Assembly (NCBI GenBank): GCA_016793185.1
Contig: JAEUIK010000594.1
Span: 1-6,319 of the forward strand
DNA length: 6,319 nucleotides
Reading direction: 5' to 3'
From: Planctomycetaceae bacterium
GTDB taxonomy: Bacteria > Planctomycetota > Planctomycetia > Pirellulales > JAEUIK01
The notes beneath the pieces were generated by a model. That model ran no database searches. It saw nothing but the letters and a program-made list of their open reading frames with translations, and had not been told where the DNA came from. A program made the translations under genes and the position numbers. Positions 1 to 4,579 of this stretch are shown here, one piece after another; position 1 is the stretch's first letter, and every line of letters begins with the position of its first letter.

Positions 1-26
1 GGAACGCGAGGGGGCGAGCAACACCT

Positions 27-50
27 GGGGGAGGCCTCGCCGAGGCCCCC
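27..50. other. GC-rich hairpin in leader of TPR gene
   Basis: GGCCTC (33-38) pairs with GAGGCC (42-47) around a GCC loop. Skipping A32, the stem extends by three more G-C pairs (GGG 29-31 with CCC 48-50). It has no following T-run, so it is not a classical intrinsic terminator on the plus strand. It could end an unseen upstream gene or fold in the 5' leader of the TPR gene. The rest of 1-73 shows only a repeated GCGAGGG (6-12 and 56-62). Confidence 0.35.
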
Positions 51-73
51 TGCAAGCGAGGGAGTGAATCCTG

Positions 74-400
74 ATGTCCGAGCTGAGCGAGGCGGACAAG
101 CTCTACGACGCGGCCGACCAATTGCGGGCTGCCGGCAAGAACGACGAGGCCGTGGCCCAATACCAGGAGGTGCTCAAGCTCGAGCCCGGGTACGCCCTGG
201 CCCACTCGGCCCTGGCCGTGGTGCTGACCGACCTGGGTCGGCACGACGAGGCGGTCCGGCACGCTCTGCGGGTCTGCGAGCTCGAACCGAACGACACGTT
301 CAGCTACACCGCCCTCAGCGTCACCTGCATGCGGGCCGGCAAGATTCCCGAAGCCGAAGACGCCATGGCCCGCGCGCGGATGCTGCAGCAGCACCGCTAA
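74..400 (+). CDS. Small three-repeat TPR protein
   Basis: This 108-aa protein is almost entirely tetratricopeptide repeats. Six leader residues are followed by exactly three 34-residue units (7-40, 41-74, 75-108). Each unit keeps the TPR landmarks: small residue at position 8, Gly at 15, Ala at 20, and Pro at 32 in the first two (LEP-G and LEP-N turns). The third unit lacks that Pro and ends the protein as a capping helix. No signal peptide or membrane segment is visible, so it is probably a cytoplasmic protein-protein interaction adaptor; its partner is unknown. The ATG is supported by a purine-rich GAGGGAG (58-64) nine bases upstream. I associate small TPR proteins like this with planctomycetes, but the sequence alone gives no specific function. 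It converges with the ATPase gene, with only 8 bp between the two stop codons, so the transcripts probably overlap. Confidence 0.88.
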   Translation: MSELSEADKLYDAADQLRAAGKNDEAVAQYQEVLKLEPGYALAHSALAVVLTDLGRHDEAVRHALRVCELEPNDTFSYTALSVTCMRAGKIPEAEDAMARARMLQQHR

Positions 401-408
401 TCGCTTGC

Positions 409-1290
409 CTATAGCAACTGCAGGCCCGCGGGCACGATCTCGTAGGGCACGATCTCGTCGCTGACGTAGCTGCCGCGATGCTTGGGCACATACAGCGCGC
501 GGGTCAGCTTCGTGCCGTTGCGAATCTTGCCGAGGTAAATGACCGTGTTGGCGTTCGCCAGCCAGTCTCCCTCGACCAAGGGGCGTTCGATCAGGGGTTC
601 GAGCAGGGTTTCGTGCGACGTGTAGAGCAGCATGCCGGAGATCTGGTTCTGCTCGTAACGATGTTGCTCGACGAGCTCCGCCTGGCGGCGAAAGTTCTGC
701 CGCAGCAGATCACGCGCGACCCAGTCGGACTCCTTGCGCAGGATCTGATGATAGATGTAATCGAACAGCTCGAATTGCAGTGATTCGCTCGGCCGCTCGG
801 CGGGATCGACGCCGTCGATCACGGCCCGTCGGACCTGGCGGCTGAAATGGGCGTAAAAGAACGCGATCGTCGCTTGCAGTTTTTCGACGATCTGCTGCTT
901 GCGATCGCGATACGCGTCGAACTCGAGGTCCCAGGGATTGAGCCGCTGCCCGCGGCTGTCGAAGACGTGCAGGTACTCGCCGGGCTGCCAGGCGGCGTCG
1001 AAAAAGCGCGCATCGTCAGCCGGTCGCCCGACATAGTTTTCGAGCCGCCAGTCGAACATCCGCTGGGCGTATTCGGCGTGGAATTGCGCGTCGCCGCGAT
1101 AGCTGAGGTCGAAGATCACGCCCGGCCGCTGCTCTTGTCCCAGTCCCGCGTGGGCATAGGCCAGGCCGAGTTGAGTCTTGCCGATGCCGGTGGCCCCCAC
1201 CACAACGGTCAGCGTGCCGGGGAGCAGCCCTCCCCCCAGATGCTCGTCGAGTCGGGGGATCCCAGTCGAGTGGCGGGCCGGAACGGACAT
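409..1290 (-). CDS. KaiC/RecA-superfamily ATPase (RAD55-like)
   Basis: The 293-aa product begins with the KaiC-type entry segment (TGIPRLDEHLGGGLLPG, about residues 9-25), then Walker A GATGIGKT (32-39). A hydrophobic strand ending in Asp159 (RRAVIDGV) is the likely Walker B. The C-terminal VPKHRGSYVSDEIVPYEI (268-285) matches the K-x-RGS region and final strand common in KaiC/RAD55 proteins. The strand that usually ends in the catalytic Glu pair reads VIFDLSYRGD, so the usual EE is absent. About 80 helical, charged residues separate this strand from Walker B, longer than in a minimal KaiC domain. There is one ATPase domain, not the two of cyanobacterial KaiC, so a clock role should not be assumed. 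I chose ATG at 1290 over in-frame TTG at 1317; neither has a good ribosome binding site. It follows the PLP-enzyme gene by 45 bp on the same strand, suggesting co-transcription. Confidence 0.82.
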   Translation of the reverse strand: MSVPARHSTGIPRLDEHLGGGLLPGTLTVVVGATGIGKTQLGLAYAHAGLGQEQRPGVIFDLSYRGDAQFHAEYAQRMFDWRLENYVGRPADDARFFDAAWQPGEYLHVFDSRGQRLNPWDLEFDAYRDRKQQIVEKLQATIAFFYAHFSRQVRRAVIDGVDPAERPSESLQFELFDYIYHQILRKESDWVARDLLRQNFRRQAELVEQHRYEQNQISGMLLYTSHETLLEPLIERPLVEGDWLANANTVIYLGKIRNGTKLTRALYVPKHRGSYVSDEIVPYEIVPAGLQLL

Positions 1291-1335
1291 GGCAAAGACC
1301 CCAGGGTGTCGGAGCAAGCGTGCCGCGGCGAGCGG

Positions 1336-2478
1336 TCAGTCGAGCGCAACGCTGCGCCGCCGGGCGAGGATCGGCCAGGTGGCGATCACGCTCCCCCCGG
1401 CGACGACGAGCGCTTCGTCGTAGAGGGCGACGGTCGGACAAACATGATACGGGATGGCGTACAGACAATCGTCGATCGCAAATTGGTTCGCCAGTCGCGT
1501 GCGAATCAATAGATGCTCTTCGCTGTGCACGACCATCTGCGCGTCCGGAATCTGCGGAAAAGCGGCGCGCGGATCGGCATTGTCGGGCGAAACCCCCTTG
1601 TAGCCCAGGTCGAGACAGAGTGTCTCGTTCGTCGGCCGGCTGATCACGCGTGTCAGCACCAGCGCCGCGTGCAAGAAATCGAGGTCCGGGAACTTGGTCG
1701 TGTAGGCCCAATCCCAAAAGACGCAGGTGCCGGGGCTGAGCGTACGCTCCGGGTGTGCCGCATGGATCGCAAATGTCGGGGAGCCCCCGGCGATCACGTC
1801 GACATCGCGATGTCCGCGGGCGCGCAACTCGGCCGCCAGCGCCTCGACCGGGGCAAAGCCCGCTGCGGAAGCGGCCGCCCGTTCGGCCGGATCATGCTGT
1901 TTGAGATGCCCGTCGTAGGCGTGCAGCCCCAGGGGGCGCATGACGGGGCTCGCAGCCGCCCGTTCGTAGAGGGCGATCGCCTCGGGCCCCGGTGCGACGC
2001 CGGTGCGGTGCATGCCGACATCGAGGTCGAGATAGACGCCGCCAGTGACACTTTCCTGCTGCAGCGCCCACTCGAGGCGTTCCAGCGCGGGAAGGTTATC
2101 GATCAGCACGCTGAATTGCGTGGCCGGGTACCGGGCGAGCAGCCGGGCGAACGTCTCCCGCGCGGGACCCGCCAGCCCGAAGGCGACCAGCACGTCGGCA
2201 GCCCCGGCCTCGGCCAGCATCTGGGCCTCGGGCAAGGTGGCGCACTTGAACTTCCGGATCCCGGCGTCGATCTGCAGGCGCGCAACCGGCCCCAGTTTGT
2301 GCGTTTTCGCATGGGGACGGAGGCGCTCGGCAGAGCCGGCGATCGCGATCATGCGCCGAATGTTCTCGCCGATGCGATCCCGATAGAGCACCAGCGCCGG
2401 CGAAGGAATACGCGCAGCGCTTTCGATGGCGAACCAACGGTCGGTAGCCGGCGGGCAAGCTGACATGAACGGATCCAT
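1336..2478 (-). CDS. D-threonine aldolase / D-serine dehydratase-fold PLP enzyme
   Basis: A 380-aa full-length member of the fold-type III (alanine-racemase-like) family that includes metal-dependent D-threonine aldolase and eukaryotic-type D-serine dehydratase (DSD1). The N-terminal segment SPALVLYRDRIGENI leads into RPHAKTHK (54-61), where Lys58 should carry PLP. A TIM-barrel core follows, with CATLPEAQMLAEAG (79-92), DLDVGMHRTG (151-160), LHAYDGH (185-191) and GGSPTF (231-236). The C-terminal beta domain ends with the metal motif PYHVCPTVALYD (343-354). Here His345 and Cys347 form His-X-Cys, the pattern described for Zn in D-serine dehydratase, whereas D-threonine aldolase is described with His-X-Asp. 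The likely reaction is cleavage or dehydration of a D-beta-hydroxy amino acid in the cytoplasm. ATG at 2478 gives the longest form; a second ATG at 2466 is possible, and neither has a clear ribosome binding site. A stem encloses the first ATG. Confidence 0.88.
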   Translation of the reverse strand: MDPFMSACPPATDRWFAIESAARIPSPALVLYRDRIGENIRRMIAIAGSAERLRPHAKTHKLGPVARLQIDAGIRKFKCATLPEAQMLAEAGAADVLVAFGLAGPARETFARLLARYPATQFSVLIDNLPALERLEWALQQESVTGGVYLDLDVGMHRTGVAPGPEAIALYERAAASPVMRPLGLHAYDGHLKQHDPAERAAASAAGFAPVEALAAELRARGHRDVDVIAGGSPTFAIHAAHPERTLSPGTCVFWDWAYTTKFPDLDFLHAALVLTRVISRPTNETLCLDLGYKGVSPDNADPRAAFPQIPDAQMVVHSEEHLLIRTRLANQFAIDDCLYAIPYHVCPTVALYDEALVVAGGSVIATWPILARRRSVALD

Positions 2479-2509
2479 GTGCCAAACCGGCGACCGACAC
2501 CTGGCATGG
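2475..2509 (-). promoter_or_regulatory. Imperfect stem enclosing the PLP-enzyme start codon
   Basis: CCAT/GCCA (2475-2478 and 2481-2484, with GT bulged at 2479-2480) is complementary to TGGCATGG (2502-2509). This gives eight base pairs in two blocks with a 17-nt loop. In the minus-strand transcript the ATG (2478-2476) lies in the stem, so the fold could limit initiation. This is sequence complementarity only; no homologous control element is recognised. Confidence 0.25.
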
Positions 2510-2511
2510 CG

Positions 2512-2529
2512 GCGGACACTCGCGTCCGC
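2512..2529. other. Short hairpin between 71-aa and PLP-enzyme genes
   Basis: GCGGAC (2512-2517) pairs perfectly with GTCCGC (2524-2529) around a 6-nt loop in the 78-bp gap between two minus-strand genes. There is no T-run on either side. Just beyond it TCGCGCGGG occurs twice (2540-2548 and 2561-2569), the second copy overlapping the end of the 71-aa gene. It may be a weak attenuator or simple GC-rich coincidence. Confidence 0.25.
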
Positions 2530-2556
2530 GCCCGGTGATTCGCGCGGGGGGCCTGG

Positions 2557-2772
2557 TTACTCGCGCGGGCGGACGGCGCCGGTCAGGCCGCTGTAATCCG
2601 ACCGATCATCGGGGTGCCACAGCGGGAGCCCCAACTCGACACGCCGGGCCAGCACGGCCAGCTTGTTTTCCGAACCAGCCGGGGCCTCGGTGGCCCGAAA
2701 CTCGGCCGACTCAACCGGGACGAAATCCTCGTCGTGCCCACACTCCAGAATTGCCTCAAAGACGTTCCGCAT
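2557..2772 (-). CDS. 71-aa conserved-looking protein of unknown function
   Basis: I cannot assign a family. The protein has an N-terminal stretch with ECGHDEDF (10-17), an acidic and Ala-rich middle, then PAGSENKLAVLARRVELG (31-48), which looks like one amphipathic helix. It ends with PLWHPDDRSDYSGL (50-63). The pattern of PGS, then a K-x-x-x-L-x-x-R helix, then an aromatic-HP-D motif resembles small unknown proteins I associate with planctomycetes; this is recollection, not a search result. There is no signal peptide, and the single Cys-Gly-His is too little to call a metal site. The ATG at 2772 has a weak GAGCAGG six bases upstream on the minus strand. It is 78 bp upstream of the PLP-enzyme gene on the same strand and could be the first gene of that unit. 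Codon use and the composition of the product argue for a real gene. Confidence 0.62.
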   Translation of the reverse strand: MRNVFEAILECGHDEDFVPVESAEFRATEAPAGSENKLAVLARRVELGLPLWHPDDRSDYSGLTGAVRPRE

Positions 2773-2835
2773 GACGAACCTGCTCTTTCACGACAACCAA
2801 CCGACGAATCGCAACGAAAACCGCTTTCGTGTGAT

Positions 2836-2851
2836 GCAAGTAATTATTTGC
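2836..2851. promoter_or_regulatory. 16-bp near-palindrome, possible operator
   Basis: GCAAGTAATTATTTGC is an inverted repeat of two 8-bp halves (GCAAGTAA and TTATTTGC) with one mismatch, centred in an AT-rich island of a GC-rich window. Its left half is echoed by a second CAAGTAAT at 2881-2888, 44 bp away from the first copy at 2837-2844. The palindrome overlaps the -10 of a candidate minus-strand promoter, where a repressor dimer would act. No specific regulator family is identified. Confidence 0.38.
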
Positions 2852-2869
2852 TTGTGAATCTTTTCTCAA
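2843..2869 (-). promoter_or_regulatory. Candidate sigma70-like promoter for the minus-strand unit
   Basis: On the minus strand TTGAGA (2869-2864; 5 of 6 to TTGACA) is followed after 15 bp by AATAAT (2848-2843; 5 of 6 to TATAAT). The spacer is shorter than the preferred 17 bp. A start near 2836 would leave a leader of about 60 nt before the 71-aa gene. Planctomycete promoters are poorly defined, so this is tentative. Confidence 0.28.
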
Positions 2870-3011
2870 AGTCTGACGGTCAAGTAATCCGCACCGAATC
2901 GTCCGTGTAAAGCACGCCACACCGCAGAGAATTCAGGCCGACCGACCGGAACGCGATCAAGCCCCGATAGCACCTAAATGGCTACTGGGCTGATTTTGCG
3001 GTTCCGCCGGT

Positions 3012-3046
3012 GCTCGGTGAGGCAGGGGCAGCAATCAGTGCCGAGC
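3012..3046. other. Inverted repeat in intergenic region
   Basis: GCTCGG (3012-3017) pairs with CCGAGC (3041-3046), and two further G-T wobble pairs are possible inside. The loop is over 20 nt. It is not followed by a T-run. It could be part of a structured transcript, but nothing else supports an RNA gene. Confidence 0.22.
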
Positions 3047-3257
3047 GAAGGAAGGATCACCCACCAATCAAATTTAAGTCGATATATTGTTCTCATCGAG
3101 GCCCAATTGTCAACCGTCAAGGGCAATTTTTTGGCCGGGGGAAGCGACCGGTTTCGCCCGCCGCTCCAGCGGCCGGGAATCGGCCGAATCGCCGGAGATC
3201 TTGGACCAGGGCACGTGCGCGACCGGCGCTCGCCCCCCATTGGTGACAGGAGGACAC

Positions 3258-3329
3258 TTGGTTAGGTTCGTAACGGCGACCAATTGCGGCTCGACAGGCG
3301 GCTCCCCCAGAACGGTTCGCCGGCGGTAG
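3258..3329 (+). other. Possible 23-codon leader ORF before yjbQ
   Basis: A perfect AGGAGG (3249-3254) precedes TTG at 3258, which opens a 23-codon frame ending in TAG at 3327-3329, 34 bp before yjbQ. The product is short and Arg/Thr/Gly-rich with no recognisable motif. The spacing from AGGAGG to TTG is only 3 nt and the start is not ATG, so translation is doubtful. If real it would be a leader peptide coupled to yjbQ. Confidence 0.2.
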
Positions 3330-3363
3330 CCGCGCCTTCAGACTCCTTTCCCGAGGTGCCGGG

Positions 3364-3783
3364 ATGCCCTGGTTTCAGCGAGAACTCCAACTCCCCCGCG
3401 TCGCGCGGGGGCTGCACCTGATTACCGCGCGGATCGAGGAGGCCCTGCCCGAGCTCCGCTCGATCAACCTCGGGCTGTTGCACGTGTTCATCCTGCACAC
3501 GTCGGCCAGTCTGACGATCAACGAGAACGCCGACCCCGACGTGCCGGCCGACCTGGAAACGGCGTTCGACGAGCTGGCTCCCGAGGATTTTCCCTATCGC
3601 CACACCTGCGAAGGGAAGGATGACATGCCAGCACATATCAAGTCGGCTTTATCGGACACGTCGCTGACGATCCCGGTCCGCGGGGGACGGCTGGCGCTCG
3701 GGACCTGGCAGGGGATCTTCCTCTGCGAGCACCGCGATCGGGCGACTCCCCGACGCTTGATCCTGACGCTGCACGGGGAGTGA
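3364..3783 (+). CDS. yjbQ: YjbQ / UPF0047 family protein
   Basis: The 139-aa protein matches the usual length of the YjbQ (UPF0047) family. It shows the family hallmarks in order: LHVFILHTSASLTINENADPDV (39-60), given here as HTSASL plus NENADPDV; FPYRHTCEGKDDMPAHIKSAL (76-96), with RHTCEG and DDMPAHIK; and the signature around LTIPVRGGRLALGTWQGI (101-118) followed by E122 and R124-D125. His45, His80 and His91 are the conserved histidines likely to bind metal. Family members have been reported to have thiamine-phosphate synthase side activity, and databases name them secondary thiamine-phosphate synthase; the physiological role is not settled. The ATG at 3364 has a good ribosome binding site, GAGGTG (3353-3358). 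No neighbour is a thiamine gene. It stands alone between a long upstream intergenic region and a convergent gene, so it is probably transcribed by itself. Confidence 0.94.
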   Translation: MPWFQRELQLPRVARGLHLITARIEEALPELRSINLGLLHVFILHTSASLTINENADPDVPADLETAFDELAPEDFPYRHTCEGKDDMPAHIKSALSDTSLTIPVRGGRLALGTWQGIFLCEHRDRATPRRLILTLHGE

Positions 3784-3834
3784 CGGCCGGTCCCCTTCGA
3801 CCGTGACGGCACTCTGGAACCAGCAGTCCCCGTG
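3772..3834. terminator. Possible bidirectional terminator between convergent genes
   Basis: CACGGGGA (3772-3779, in the last codons of yjbQ) is perfectly complementary to TCCCCGTG (3827-3834). Inside the 47-nt loop CGGTC (3788-3792) pairs with GACCG (3799-3803). Together they could form a two-part stem across the 60-bp gap between yjbQ and the convergent unknown gene. There is no T-run on either strand, so this would be an atypical terminator. Confidence 0.3.
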
Positions 3835-3843
3835 TCGGCAGTA

Positions 3844-4449
3844 CTACAGCGGACGGCGCGGCAGATTGCGCGGGAACGGGGGCGTCTCGGCTGGGGGGAG
3901 CTCCCCTTCGGTGGTTTCCGACCAGCTCAGCCGGTCCTCGTCGCTGGCGTAATAACGGAGCCAGACGTCGGTGTCGCCCCCCGCGTCGGCGCAGTCCCAG
4001 TGGAGGTAATGCTCCGACTCTTCGATGCGCTTTTCGTAGGCCGGCAGGATGTCGCGATAGATCAGCGTGTACAACTGCCGATCCGAAAGGTGGTCGGTGA
4101 ACTCCAGCACGATCCGCTGATCGTAGAGCTTTTGCACCGTTTCCCAGAGCTGGTCGTGCAATTGCTCGTCGTCCAGCGTATCGGGCGCGGGCAGCTGCAA
4201 CTCGGGCTCGAACCACTTGGCGATCGGCAGCATCGGCGCGCGTTCCCAGGCCAGCATCGACCGCAGGTACTCGTTCTCGACGCGTGTCGGAACCTCTTCG
4301 AGATTCAACCCTGTGATAGAATCATCGAGAAAGGGTTCGAGTTCATCGCGCAACTGTGCGTTGACCAGGAGCTGCTCGACCTCGTCGGCGCGACGAAGCG
4401 GATCGTGGTGCCCTGGTACTGGCGACTGCGACATGGAAGAATCGTCCAC
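3844..4449 (-). CDS. Acidic 201-aa protein of unknown function
   Basis: I do not recognise a family. The protein is strongly acidic, has one cysteine (Cys153), and shows no signal peptide or membrane segment, so it is probably cytoplasmic. The sequence is mostly predicted helix: DEVEQLLVNAQLRDELEPFL (22-41), VENEYLRSMLAWER (57-70), DDEQLHDQLWETVQKLYDQR (93-112) and LPAYEKRIEESEHYLHWD (135-152). Aromatic residues cluster near the end (HYLHWD, DVWLRYYA). The tail after about 180 is Pro-rich and probably disordered. The longest frame starts at GTG 4449; ATG at 4434 (MSQSPVPGHH) is equally plausible and would give 196 aa. Neither has a clear ribosome binding site. It is convergent with yjbQ and divergent from the FAD oxidase, sharing a 130-bp upstream region with the latter. 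The coherent composition suggests a real gene, perhaps planctomycete-restricted. Confidence 0.72.
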   Translation of the reverse strand: MDDSSMSQSPVPGHHDPLRRADEVEQLLVNAQLRDELEPFLDDSITGLNLEEVPTRVENEYLRSMLAWERAPMLPIAKWFEPELQLPAPDTLDDEQLHDQLWETVQKLYDQRIVLEFTDHLSDRQLYTLIYRDILPAYEKRIEESEHYLHWDCADAGGDTDVWLRYYASDEDRLSWSETTEGELPPAETPPFPRNLPRRPL

Positions 4450-4579
4450 GGAATTGGCCCATCGGCGAGCAGATTCAAGACCGCAATTTCGACTCTAACA
4501 ACAATCGCCGGGCGTTCAAGTACAAACGCGGCTGGCCCGCGTAAATGCTGGCGTGGCCCAAAACACGATCGTTACGACC
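4450..4579. promoter_or_regulatory. Divergent promoter region, unknown gene / FAD oxidase
   Basis: This 130-bp gap must hold the start signals of both divergent genes. On the minus strand TTGAAC (4519-4514) and TAGAGT (4497-4492) lie 16 bp apart, each matching 4 of 6 consensus bases, and fit transcription into the unknown gene. No comparable pair was found on the plus strand. A 6-bp hairpin, ACGCGG with CCGCGT around CTGGC (4526-4542), lies about 37 bp before the oxidase ATG and could be an operator or leader structure. Confidence 0.3.

Larger units (their letters stand above)
2773..3363. other. Long divergent intergenic region without a convincing gene
   Basis: About 590 bp separate the divergent 71-aa gene and yjbQ. 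Two stretches (roughly 2800-2900 and 3055-3135) are clearly AT-richer than the rest of the window, as expected for promoters. Open frames across it have no recognisable motifs and atypical composition. The contents I can point to are the palindrome and candidate promoter near 2836-2869, a hairpin at 3012-3046, a perfect TTGACA on the minus strand at 3113-3108 without a good -10 partner, a T6 run (3127-3132), a small GC hairpin (3160-3173), and the mini-ORF before yjbQ. No tRNA or known riboswitch pattern was recognised. Confidence 0.6.

Noticed and set aside
409..1290. Circadian-clock KaiC assignment
   Set aside because: There is a single ATPase domain, no KaiA or KaiB nearby, and the catalytic Glu strand differs; only superfamily membership is supported.
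1513..2463. A 316-codon plus-strand frame
   Set aside because: It is the complement of the PLP-enzyme gene, whose lysine, glycine and metal motifs are clear on the minus strand.
3083..3113. Minus-strand TTGACA with AT-rich CAATATAT downstream as a promoter
   Set aside because: The -35 is perfect, but the best -10 at proper spacing matches only 3 of 6 bases and no gene starts within 300 nt downstream.
3100..3132. Weak stem followed by TTTTTT as an intrinsic terminator
   Set aside because: The pairing is only about six interrupted base pairs with a long loop, and no plus-strand gene ends before it.
2974..3240. An 88-codon minus-strand frame and overlapping plus-strand frames in the long gap
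   Set aside because: They show no motifs, abrupt composition changes and no ribosome binding site, and they cross the AT-rich promoter-like segment. Treated as non-coding.
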